Below are positions 10,079 to 20,900 of a stretch of 64,000 nt of DNA, in pieces. Position 1 is the first letter of the stretch; each line of letters begins with the position of its first letter. The position numbers and the translations under genes are program-made. Source of the stretch: Anodontia alba (taxonomy: Eukaryota; Mollusca; Bivalvia; Lucinida; Lucinidae); the NCBI GenBank assembly GCA_964016985.1, contig OZ024831.1, positions 85,640,095 through 85,704,094 on the forward strand. The letters are read 5' to 3'. The notes under the pieces were generated by a model, which was not told the DNA's origin, did not search any database, and was given only the letters and a program-made list of their open reading frames with translations.

Positions 10079-11649
10079 CAGGGCTCTGGAAATTCTGAAA
10101 TCTGAATCGGTCCAGCCAATGATGATGACGTCATCAATGAACCCATTTCCCCCCCCAAAAAAAAAAAAAAATATCACCTGTCAGGAAAACTAATGACAAT
10201 TGACAGTCCTATAACTCCCTTTAAATAATACACCTCAACTCCGTTATATGACGGAAGTCCGGGTAATACGAGCATGATCAAAGCTGGCGTCATCAATAAA
10301 TACAATCAGGTATACATGTAAAAAGAAAGGAAAAAAAAAAGAAAAAAAGAAAGACGATTTTGTTATTTCCACCTCCGCAGGGTTTTCCTAGATAACTATT
10401 TATAAACAACTGATTCCCGTCTTGTGTAAGCGCGAAGACGGCGGGAAACAGGAGAGACGTAACAAAACGACTTTCATAGACCTATTTGGGCTAAATAAAA
10501 AAAAAAAAAGGCCTGCGCCACAGGCAGTTTTGCAGTTTTCAATGTTTCAAGATTTGACCAGACTGCTTAAATTTTAAGCACTGACCAATATTGTCTAGCG
10601 CAAGTGGTGCATTACTTATTTTTACTGTGAAATCTACCTTGAATTATACTTGCGTGTTACGGTCGTCAACAAAAAAAAAAGAAGCAAACAATTAGATCCA
10701 GATCAGACGCCGTTGTATGCGACATCTGATCAGGACGTACACGGTTTGGGAATTAATTTATCAAATCTGGGACCGACAAACCGTGTTGATCAAAACAAAA
10801 AAAAAGAGGAAGAAAACGGGTGCATTCAAGCGATGCGTTCTTTTATCACTCTCAGTTAAACCAACGTTTGATCTTTTGGACACGCCGACTGCACCTGGTG
10901 TTTTGCAGTCTCAGTGCATTCACACGTGTCACACAAAAGGATTTATTATCAGACTACAGTTACTGATGATTCGCACAAAGGACAGTGAAGTGTTGATTTT
11001 TTGACAATGTTTGGATAATGACGTAATTAATTTATGCTGTGGTAGGTTGCCGTTATTTGTCTCTACAATATACATGTCAAATGACCGTTTAGAGCCTTTT
11101 AACTACCATAATATCACATTTAAAAGGTGCGCGGACGTTGTCAGTTTTGGAAGACATGACCGTTTGTGATTTTTTAGACATAATTGGTTGGTTGGGGAAA
11201 AATTGGGGTTCAAGGCTCAAACCTGTTGGACCGAATTATTAGCTTTTTGGGGTGTTTGAATCCGGTCCAGAATTCTTAATTTCAGACAGGCTATTTTTCC
11301 GGTTTTCCGAAGCTCTGCATCAAGGAGTCTTTAAACTTCAGTAGTAGCACCCTAAGCTAAATTACTTTCACACGACCACTGTAATCTCTCGAGATACGAG
11401 ATAACGCGATGAACTACGAGATCTCGGGTAATTTGTTTACACAACTTGACTCGAGGCGATTATTGGATTAGTCATGATTGACATCTGAGCTATTGAGATT
11501 ATCCTAAATATCTGACAGAATCGGAGAAAATTTACTTAATATTGGGCCAGTATGGGACCGATTTTTTGGGGCTTTTGGCTGTTTCCAATCGGTCCCGATT
11601 TCTGAATTTTGGTCTGGGACCGAAAGGAATTCGGTTTTCCCGAGCCCTG
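10079..11649. mobile_element. Non-autonomous TIR transposon with CAGGGC ends, copy 1 (1571 bp)
   Basis: The element begins CAGGGCTCTGGAAA and ends in the complement of CAGGGCTCGGGAAAA. The sub-terminal CGGTCC motifs are also inverted. Flanks are GTCGACAC (10071-10078) and GTCGACAT (11650-11657), an 8-bp duplication with one mismatch. It is collinear over most of its length with 29530-30888. The short TIRs starting CAGGG and the ~8-bp duplication fit the hAT superfamily; Mutator-like is the alternative. No transposase reading frame remains. The interior includes a P4-like hairpin near 10690-10760. Confidence 0.8.
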
Positions 11650-11699
11650 GTCGACATTGTTTGCCCAGGCATTCACTTTTCATACAGGAGTTTCTGACA

Positions 11700-12130
11700 T
11701 CTAACCATACTTACCCCAAATATTGTGGTACCTTACATCCTTACCATATTTCCCCGAAAATATGAAGTCTGTATACTACATATTGATGTGTTTACAAACT
11801 GTTGAATGAGGGCAATCGTGTAGTCCCTGATCAGACCCCATGTTCTTGTGCATCTGATATGGGTCTACACTGTTTGCTCAGACCTACACTCTGGACATAG
11901 GTTTCAAACATTTTAATGTATTTACCCTAATATTTGGACACCTTATCTCCTTACCATACTTGCTCTAAAATTTATACTTCCTGCTGATATGTTTATAAAT
12001 TGCTGGATGAGTTGCAAAAGGTGTAGACCCTGATCAGAGACAACAATATGCAGCATCTGATCTGGGTCTACAGTTTGCTCAGGCTTTTCTGTCTGAAAAT
12101 TGTGCTAAGGCTCAAAAGTGCTAAATCAAT
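11700..12130. repeat. Two successive P4-family elements
   Basis: Two diverged copies (about 11700-11900 and 11910-12110) each show the P4 order. First comes a CCTTACCATA-type start with CTAAAATTT, then TACTNCCTGCTGATGTGTTT, a GTAGACCCTGATCAG / CTGATCTGGGTCTAC hairpin, and TTTGCTCAGGC. Further copies are at about 15840-16060, 19560-19690, 23960-24150, 41730-41830 and 48290-48480. Confidence 0.65.
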
Positions 12131-12362
12131 TAACCCTTAAAGTGCCACTCACAACAACTGTCGTCTGCTTTATCTTCTGCCGGTTATTTTAAAAGTCATT
12201 GTTGCAAACAGTGTAGACCCAGATCAGGAGCAGTCTGACCTGGGTCCACATTGTTTGCCTATATGCAAAAAAGTATGTTGGAAAAAATTGCAAGAAGATG
12301 CAGCAGACGATATAAACAGACGACAGTTTTCAGATGCAAGTTTTCTTGGCATTTTAAGGGTT
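12131..12362. mobile_element. Palindromic MITE, family P8
   Basis: The termini are TAACCCTTAAAGTGCCA and the complementary TGGCATTTTAAGGGTTA. The centre is an AAACAGTGTAGACCCAGATC hairpin. Better-preserved copies are at 37134-37374 and 38815-39063. Confidence 0.75.
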
Positions 12363-13075
12363 AAGATGCCACATCCATTTCTAACTGTCAGCCACTCAGA
12401 TTACTTAATCCAAATTGTTGATATAAATTCACATACTGAAAGACAAACAGGGCAGATCCAGATCAGTTCTGGTGGGGGTGTGGGGGGGGGTGGGGTTGGT
12501 GAACGTGTTGTGTATCTTCTGTCACTGGGGCGTCCAACTGATATTGGCTTTCAGTTGGGCAAGGCTTGCTATCCTTGTAGCAGGTAAGGGTAGAGGGGAA
12601 TGTTTTTGTTTCTTCTGTTTTTCCCTTTCATTCCTGTTCCTTTTTCTTCCCTGTCCCTCTCTTTCATCTCCCCTACTATCTTTTCAATCTCTTTTCTCCC
12701 TTTCACTGGGGGTGGTCGGGTGGTGCGAAGGTTTCATGTACCTTACGTCACCAGGATGTCCAACTGATATTGACTTACAGTTTGGCAAGGCTTGCTATCC
12801 TTGTAGCAGGTAAGGGTAGAGGGGAAATGTTTTTATTTCTTCTGTTTCTTCACTTTCTTTCCTGTTTCTCTTTCTTCCCTGTCCCTCTCTTTCATCTCCT
12901 CTACTATCTCCTCTATCTCTTCTGCCTTTCTCTGGGAGATGACAAAAAATGGCCCACAAGAGTTGACGTATCGTTAAACCCCAACACAATAAATTCTTCA
13001 GAAGCCAACTGATCTGGATCTACACTGTTTTCAAAAGCAGGACTTTTCTGGGTTCAGCAGGACAAGGGTTAGGAT
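12363..13075. mobile_element. P3-family element split by two SINE-like units
   Basis: The left half (AAGATGCCACATCCATTTCT to about 12470) and right half (TTCAGAAGCCAACTGATC to GCAGGACAAGGGTTA) together make one P3 element. Uninterrupted copies are at 31683-31890, 41425-41637 and 45977-46194. The insertion (about 12475-12990) is the tandem pair described in the next entry. Confidence 0.75.
12475..12990 (-). mobile_element. Tandem pair of SINE-like elements, fourth type
   Basis: Two adjacent copies (about 12475-12715 and 12716-12990) share TCCAACTGATATTG, GGCAAGGCTTGCTATCCTTG and TAGCAGGTAAGGGTAGAGGG, followed by a pyrimidine-rich stretch. Only the second ends in the tail GTTAAACCCCAACACAATAA, so a tandem insertion or insertion next to an older copy is likely. 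A third copy lies in the opposite orientation at 18188-18480. Strand assignment is uncertain. Confidence 0.6.
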
Positions 13076-13315
13076 CTGTAAACAATAAAAAAAAAAAAAA
13101 AAAAAAACCTAACAACACAAATTAGTGTCCCTCTGTATTTTTCAACAATACAAGAAATCTATGAAAATGAATAAAATACAACTCAAATAGCATTAGTAAT
13201 GTGCATATAATTGTTCAATTAAAATGTTAAAAGCATTTAATGCGTTGTGTGAAACCCCACTTGTACAATGAATATATAAAAGATACAATTATCCTGATGA
13301 GAAAAAGATTATGAT

Positions 13316-13502
13316 GGTTTGGTGTTTTACTCCCTTTCAACATTATTTAAGTCATATTGAGACAATGGAAGGATGATAATGAAAGGCTCTATGCAATAAA
13401 GCGCCATACTGACAAGAGCTAAATTCCACCTCCAGCGGGATTCGAACCCAGGACCTCATGATCCAAAGTTGGGAGTGCTAACCACTGGGCCACCCAGACA
13501 CT
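13316..13502 (-). mobile_element. tRNA-headed SINE, third type
   Basis: On the - strand it starts with a tRNA-like head: A-box TGGCCCAGTGGTTAGC and B-box GGGTTCGAATCC. It continues to ACACCAAACC at the far end. Related copies in the same orientation are at 21948-22136, 31430-31602 and 43950-44140. The tRNA-like region has no matching acceptor stem, so it is not called as a tRNA gene. Confidence 0.75.
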
Positions 13503-13639
13503 TCTAAGAGAAACAGAAGAAACATGCTTTAGGGTGTTTCCAAGAAAGGTACATGTAAATCCCAGAGTAGGACCTGAAATTTTAATATTAAACTTACAAT
13601 GGTTGGAGGGTGAGGGTTTGGGAAAGTTTAATGCTTAGT

Positions 13640-13775
13640 ATGTAGGGTAAAAATTTTGGCAGAAAACACTGGAAAATATTTTTATTTTTCCCATAAAATA
13701 GGCTCTGATATTTCAGGCAAATTGTCTCCTGTCATCTGCTGCCTTAGCTCAGAGAGTGGTAAAGGTTAAGTGATG
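13640..13775. repeat. Partial P2-family element
   Basis: It has the left arm with TTTTCCCATAAAATAGGCT, GATATTTCAGGCAAATTGTC and the terminal GTCATCTGCTG, but the right palindromic arm is missing. Confidence 0.6.
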
Positions 13776-14146
13776 AAGTTTTTACACATCTTATATAGAT
13801 AAAGCTATCTTGTCTTGCCCTGGGACGTGCTTTTCCTGAAATAGTCCTTAACATGAATCAAAGGCATTCTAAAAATAATTTTGAGAAATGAATCTGCATT
13901 TTGTCTGTACTTTATGCATGCATTATTTCTTAAAGTAAAAACAACGGCACAACAAAAGTAATAAAGAAGTGTCAACATTGAGTATTTTTGACTCAAAGTC
14001 AACCCAATTTTTAACATCCAATTTATTGCAAATAAATATGTATATCAAATAGCTGGACAACAGTTGTCGGAATGAACAAAATACAGTCGGTCCTCTTTAT
14101 ACTGACACTCCATACAACAAAAAAAATTCATTATAATGGTAATTTT

Positions 14147-14330
14147 ACTGCCAAGAAACTTTCACTTAAGAGATGACAGTTAATCAGAAATTATGCAAGA
14201 AAATTGTACTTAATACTTCAAAAACATATGTTTCAGATACTGCCAAGAAACTTTCACTTAAGAGATGACAGTTAATCAGAAATTATGCAAGAAAATTGTA
14301 CTTAATACTTCAAAAACATATGTTTCAGAT
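14147..14330. repeat. Perfect 92-bp tandem duplication
   Basis: Bases 14147-14238 are repeated base for base at 14239-14330 (each begins ACTGCCAAGAAACTTTCACT). Identity over 92 bp indicates a very recent event, or an assembly duplication. It lies just downstream of the GPR89 stop codon. Confidence 0.95.
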
Positions 14331-14579
14331 ATTTGTTAAAATCACCTCACTGTGGCAATTATAACAAATATTCAAAACATGTTCTGTGAGGAAATGAAAA
14401 TAAAACCAAGCTTTCTTACATATTCAGCTTGTTAGGGATTCTTTACAACAGCAAGTTCATTTTAATGACAACATCTTTGGGAATGAATGCTGTCATTGTA
14501 ACAAGGCTTCACTGTACAAAAAAACAAAAAACAAAAACAAAAAAACAAAACAACGAAAAACACATAACAGCTCCAGATA

Positions 14580-14765
14580 ATAAGCAGGGGTATCTGTTAA
14601 ATAATTTTCTTATTTCTCAACAAAAACATATGTTGTGGGTACTCATTAGAAGCGCCTCGGCGAGGCACTTCTAATGATTACCCACAATATATGTTTTTGT
14701 GGAGAAATAAGAAAATTATCAGTAGTTTTTGGTCGAAAAAAGTGCCTTATCTGGAGCTAAGCATA
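14580..14765. mobile_element. Palindromic MITE, family P1
   Basis: The near-perfect hairpin has arms TTTTCTTATTTCTCAACAAA and ACTCATTAGAAGCGCCTC with complements. The outer ends carry the TATCTGGAGCTA-type terminus. Other clear P1 copies are at 17700-17820, 20215-20360, 22165-22345, 34950-35120, 35460-35640, 36450-36600, 36880-37050, 38555-38660, 43670-43810, 44620-44815, 57515-57745, 61425-61660, 63710-63880 and 63885-64000. Confidence 0.85.
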
Positions 14766-14824
14766 ATTTATGACATCAGACAGGTACTGTCCTGGTGCAG
14801 TTCAGGTAATTATTATGCAGTTTG

Positions 14825-14966
14825 TTACTGGTAATTGTCTGGTGCCTGTTTGTGGGCTATATAAAGAAATCCTATACTGGACAGTGCACTGACTAGAAAT
14901 ATCACATCAAACCATCGGTGGTAGAAATTAAATTGTAGATCTCCAAGCACCTCCGTTATAATAGAC
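14825..14966 (-). CDS. GPR89 last coding exon
   Basis: Carries the [20 protein letters not shown] block, the last membrane segment ([15 protein letters not shown]) and a short tail ending APDNYQ before TAA (14827-14825). The acceptor is TTTCAG. The first base completes an Arg codon begun in the previous exon. Confidence 0.95.
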
Positions 14967-17900
14967 CTGAAACAGCAAAACGTATAATAAGCCATAAATT
15001 ATTATATAGCTATAAATATTGAATGATTAAAAATATGCTATAAGATTTGAGGAGAAAGAGTGCCGATATCTCACGATCTATCTGGAGTTGGGATATCTCA
15101 CGATATCGGCATGCTTACTTGATACTGAATGCTTATTCAGATGCCTTAGCATATTACCATTATATGACATGGCACTAGTGCAAAAATGATATTGCTTTTG
15201 TAATATCAAGTTCTCACTTGCTAGAATTCAGACAAAAAGTTTTTATAGAAGTTTGTCTATAAAGCATTTAATCAAGCAAAACTATTTATAGCTATATAAT
15301 AAAAGGGTTATTGCACTGATATTGGTGAAAATTGTCCCGCATTGAGATATCTATGGATACTCGCAAGCTCGTTTTCTTCGATATCCCAACTCCAGATAGC
15401 TCAGCTGGTGGAACATCAGAACGGTAATCTGAGCGCCTCCATATGGCTGTATAGTCTTCCCATCCCGTTACAATTTATGGTCAGTGTGGCTCCTGGATTG
15501 CATCTGTTTGTATGAAAGAATACTAAAATATGTTTGCTAGCTGGCCTGGAGAAGACCGAGGAGATCTGAGATTAACTTGGAGATTTGGGACAAATCTCAT
15601 TTAAGCAGGGGAAAATAAGATGGGGGTGACTGGAAAACTCATTTGGTAGAGCTTTGAAATGGTAATCCCAGGGTCCCAGGTTCAAGTCCCAGTATGGCTG
15701 TACTTTTTTCTCACCCTGTGACATGGCCATAAGCATATCAGGTGCTTTAATCTGATTAGATTAAGACTGTTTCAGTGGTGTTATGCAAAAAGCAAAAGCC
15801 TGGGGCAGCTGATACATCCATGAAGTCTGGCTGTACACTGTATTTACCCGACATATTGGGACAAGCAGGCAGGTTACCATAATAACCCTAAACATTGTGA
15901 CATTTCAGATACTGCAAAAGACCATATCTGATCAAGGTCTACACTGTTTTCCACTTACAATTTATTTAGATACATCAACAGGTAGTAGAATGGACTTGTT
16001 CAAAATTTTGGATAAGAATGGTAAGAAACTGAGGCACCCCAATATTTAGGGTTAATATGGTAATCCTAAATTTCATTACTGTCATTCACAAAACTACTGG
16101 TTTTCCAGCTGCTAGTCCTACATGTACTTGCAACTTACCTATATTCTAATGGCATGTTCATTCTTATCAATAATACTGATGACACAAAATACATGCCCTG
16201 AAATGAAATGAACACTGTAAACATCTGACAGAATGAATAAGTGAGTTAATTAGCAATGTAAAAAGGGCAAATGACCAATACCACAAACCCTTTCACTCCT
16301 GGACCCAGTTGTTCAAAACTGTTAGTTAACGTATCGTTAAAACTTTCAACTTTAAAACATTAAATATGGGATATACGCTAATATTTTTGCTGAAAAAATG
16401 TGATTTACAAAAGCTACTCACATTTTTTCAGAAAAGGTAGCAGCTGTGGATTAGATATTGTACCTACTAGAACAGTTAACATTTTGACCACTAACAAGCT
16501 TGTTAAGCTTATGATGCTTTGATGCTTTGAACAACTGGGCTCTGAAGCTCTGAGTTTGGTGCAAATAAGGATATCAGTCAAAACTCAACCAGAGATACTA
16601 GAGGCAGCATCTGATCTGGGTCTGCACTGTTTGCCAAGTACAATAGGTTAAAAACAGACTTCAGGGTAAGTATATTACAAGCTGATGAGTCAAAACATTG
16701 GGTACTCATTAGAAGCGCCCCGGTGAGGCACCCACAAATCCAAGAAATATCACCAAATATGCCTCCTTAAGAAGTCCTCTGGACATTTAAATGAACATGT
16801 AGGTCACCAAAGTACAGAATGAAAGAAAAGGCAAACAATAATGACTCCCTGCCACATATCAAGATATATAAAAGAGTAAACAATTATGACTCCCTTGTAT
16901 ATATATTTTAAGGCAAAGAACATCACGAAGTAAAGTTAGATACTCACCATTATCTGAGCCAAACACAGAACAATAACATTGGAAGATTTACTACTAGCTA
17001 TGGCATAGAAAAACTGAAAAAAAAAAAAAACAAAACTATAAGCACATATAATTACAGAAACAGTACTGTAAATGTCCTAAAATTTCAAACACTTTATTTC
17101 ATACTACTTTGGCCTGAATTTTGCATTTCATTCAGCATTTCTTAAAATATTTAGTGGAATGGCAAACAGTGTAGACCCTGATCAGACTGCTCCTGATCTG
17201 AGTCTGCACGGTTTGTATATGTCAGTTTGTCAGATACTTAAGTTTCGAAATTTTAGGACATTACCATATCAGTTTAAAAAAGCTTCACAGAAGGAATTTT
17301 TATGGATATGGTGGTTAATTTCCCAAATAGCAGTAGTACAGTTTTATTACTGCAAATTTTGCAATCTATTTCAACAAATTAAAACAAAATGTTTTCTTTG
17401 TACTTTTTTTAACATTTCAGCCAGTGCAAGACAAAACCTAAAATAAGACTTGTGCAGCCAGGAAAGACTTAGATCAGCCTGCAGATCTGTGCAGTCTGAT
17501 CAGTCTTTGCTGATTTCATGTGCCTTCTCCAGCCACCAGGCTATCCAGTGGAATAAATGAAAAACCCTTGCTATACTGGATGGATGTACAGGCTGATATG
17601 AGTCTTTGCTGGTTACACAGATCTTATTGTAGGTTTTGTCATGCTCTGACTCATTTATATATAGTTCCTGATAAGTATCTTTATCCATATATTTATTTCT
17701 CTTACTGGTATTTCTCCATGGAAACATATTGTGGGTACTCATCAGAAGCGCTTCACAAAGGCATTTCCGAGGTAACTTTAATGGACACCCCTGACATGTT
17801 TTTGTGAATTAGAGAAATATCAGTAGTTTTAGCTAAAGTGCATTGACCCTGAACAGATGCTGCAGTTCAGAATGCAGCCTCTGATTGGATCTACACTTTG

Positions 17901-20900
17901 TCATCCAGTAGTAGAAAAAAAGAGTTCCAAATTTCAGGAAAATTATGGTAATGACTTAAAAATATTCAAACATTTAGGGTAAATATGGTATATGTAGGCT
18001 TGTCTGGGCATTTTGCTCTTGTTTTACTGCATGTTGCAGATTTTCCCACATCTCTTCTTGTCTTTACATCTCCATGGCTCCATATAGGAAATATTCTTTT
18101 CCACAAAAATTTTTGATAATTTTCTTATTCCGCCATGAAAACATATGTTTTGGGTACTTGTTAAAAGTACCTTTTCACTAAGAATTGTTTGTTTGTGTTG
18201 GGGCTTAACAACACGCCAACCCTTGTGGGTCATTTTGTGTCATCTCCCAGAGAAACGGAGAAGAGAGATAAAAGAGGTAGTAAAGGGGATGAAAGAGCGG
18301 GGCAGGGGAGAAAGGAAAATGAATGAAACTGAAGTAACAGAAGAAATAAAAAGCACTCCCCCTCACCCTTACCTGCTGCAAGGATAGAAGGCCTTGCCCA
18401 ACTGTAAGTCAATATCAATTGGACACCCCAGTGACATAAGGTACATGACACCTTTGCCTCACCCAACCACCCCCTTTTCACTGAGAAATAAGGAATATTT
18501 TCCCCAATATCAACTCTTATCTGGAGCTATGCATCAGCTGGATGCAACTGCAGATCATACTTGACCACACCCATATGTACAGTTTTCATTTTCTTTAGAC
18601 AAACAGTACAAGATTATCTTTAAAATCTAAAGGTAAAAATTAGAGAATGCAATGTCTATCTAAAATCTACAGGTGAAAATTAGAGAATGCAATGTCTATC
18701 TAACCATTTACATTTGATTTTCACCTATGCCTTCACTTTCACTGGTTATTAGCCACTTCTATGCAGGAGTTATGATATAAACACTAATATGGGTCATAAG
18801 TAGATACCTACCCTAGTAAGAGTTAAAAGCAGACCTCTAATGGATGTGACTATGATGATACCAATTAAGAAGAAAGATATTTGCTGTGACCAAAACTTTA
18901 CCTGTAAAAAGAAACAAAACATGTCAAAACTACAAATTCACAGTTTGATGAAAGTTTCACAGGAGCTGGACTTGCAATTTGTACCTTTAGTCGGGCTCCA
19001 TAGCACAGACAGTAGTGTGTTTGACCGCAGATCTGGGGCTCGCAGTCTGAATTCCAGCTCATCCACATAACAACTGACTGGTTATAAAATCATTTCTATG
19101 GCCATTCACCACCCACCACCCCCAGCCACCCTATACCTCCTCCCTCTGCTGAATCAAGAAGGGCAGTTGTCAGTTACTGGTGAAAGTAAGTGCATAAGTA
19201 CTGGTTAACTGCTTAGAGAACCAGCTGTGCCCAGAAAAAAGTGTTATTAGGTCAATTGACCAGCCTGACATGACCGTAACAGTGTTGAATCGGCCATAAA
19301 ACTCCAACTCAAGCAAGCAATTTATATTTAAACATATCAAAAATGGCTCCCACCACCATTTTTAAAATTAATTAGACATCATTCACATTTCAGAGTATCA
19401 ACTGCAGGTAAATCCATCCAGGCACTCTAGTTATAACTTTATAAAATCTTTTAAGTGTTAAACTTTAACATTATGAAAAAGTCTGTGATCTTGCACTCAA
19501 ACTGGATTTCTATTTTTATCAGTTTAAAGAAATTACTCTTTATTTATTACCACATTTGCCCTAAGTTTTCAGACAGGCCTGTGCAAACAGTGAAGACCCA
19601 GTCCAGACACCACAAAATGTGGTGTCAGATCAGGGTCTGCACTGTTTGCCACTCATACAGCAGTTTTTAGGCCTTGCAACAGGTTGTAAAACGGACATGT
19701 TCAAAATTAGGACTACTGTGGTATTAAAGGAGTTAGATGTCTGAATGTAGTATTAAAATTATTTTCCATGTCTTTTTTTTGTTATATAAGGATCTTTAAC
19801 ATGAAACAGGACTCACCGTATGGTGTACATGTATATGAGAACAGTTGAGACAACCACTGACTGAATGACAAATGGATAGATTTGGTGCAAACCTTAAGTC
19901 TACTCTTGTGGCACACTTACGCTGAGGGAGGGCTACAAACATCCTTAACACTGTATGCAAAACAGTATAACTATGGATAATAAGGGATATCAGGGCCCAG
20001 TTGTTCAAAGCATAGTTAGCTTAACAAGCTCGTTAGTGGTCAAAATGTAAACTGTTCTAGTAAGTACAATATGTAACTAACAGGTATTTTTGTTGAAAAA
20101 ATGTGAGTAGCTTTTTTTCAGAAAAAATATCAGCGTATTTGCCATATTTAATGATCAAAATTTTAATGATAAGTTAACCAACCACATCGTTAATTTAGAA
20201 CAACTGAGCCCAGGTAAATATTTTTCTACACAAACATGTTGTGGGTACAGATCAGAAGGGTCTCAATGAGGCACTTCTGATGAGTACCACAAAATATGCT
20301 TTGTGGAGAAATAAGAAAAATAACAGTTTTTTGGTTGAAAAATGCACTTTATCTACAGCTATTATTTAAAATGGAAGTCTGAAAGAAATAGCTCGAGCTT
20401 TTTAACACTTTGCACTATGGGTAAAAATTTCAGCAAATAAAAAAAAAAATATTTTTCTTATTCTTCCCAGAAAACAGGTTTTGACATTTCTTGCAAACTG
20501 TCTTCATTGGAGACAATGTGCATGAAATGTTGAAACCTCTTTTCTGGGAAAAGTAAGAAAATATCTTCAATTTGTCATCTGCTGAATTAGCCCAGAAAGT
20601 GGTAAAGGTTAAATAACCTTTGTAGTCTATTTCCTGTAAAAGAATGGTCAACTTACATCAAACTGTATTCCAAGATAGTTTACAGCTATTTCTATTCCTC
20701 TTGTCACTGGATCAACCTTACCAACTCTGTCAAATATTATGTTGATTGTTGACTGTGAATTACAACAAAATAACATTAAATAAAATGTACACATCACCCA
20801 ATGACAAAGGGGGTCTTCAAGGTATTAAAGAACAAGGCCAGTCTTTCTAGGGAGGCAAGTGTGAAAACTGTTTGCCTAACCTCTTAAAAGGGGTCTACCC

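Noticed and set aside
12472..13012. Two hydrophobic Phe/Leu-rich proteins
   Set aside because: They are readings through the pyrimidine-rich part of duplicated SINE-like elements.
13430..13500. tRNA gene on the - strand
   Set aside because: No paired acceptor stem, and the same sequence recurs in four SINE copies.
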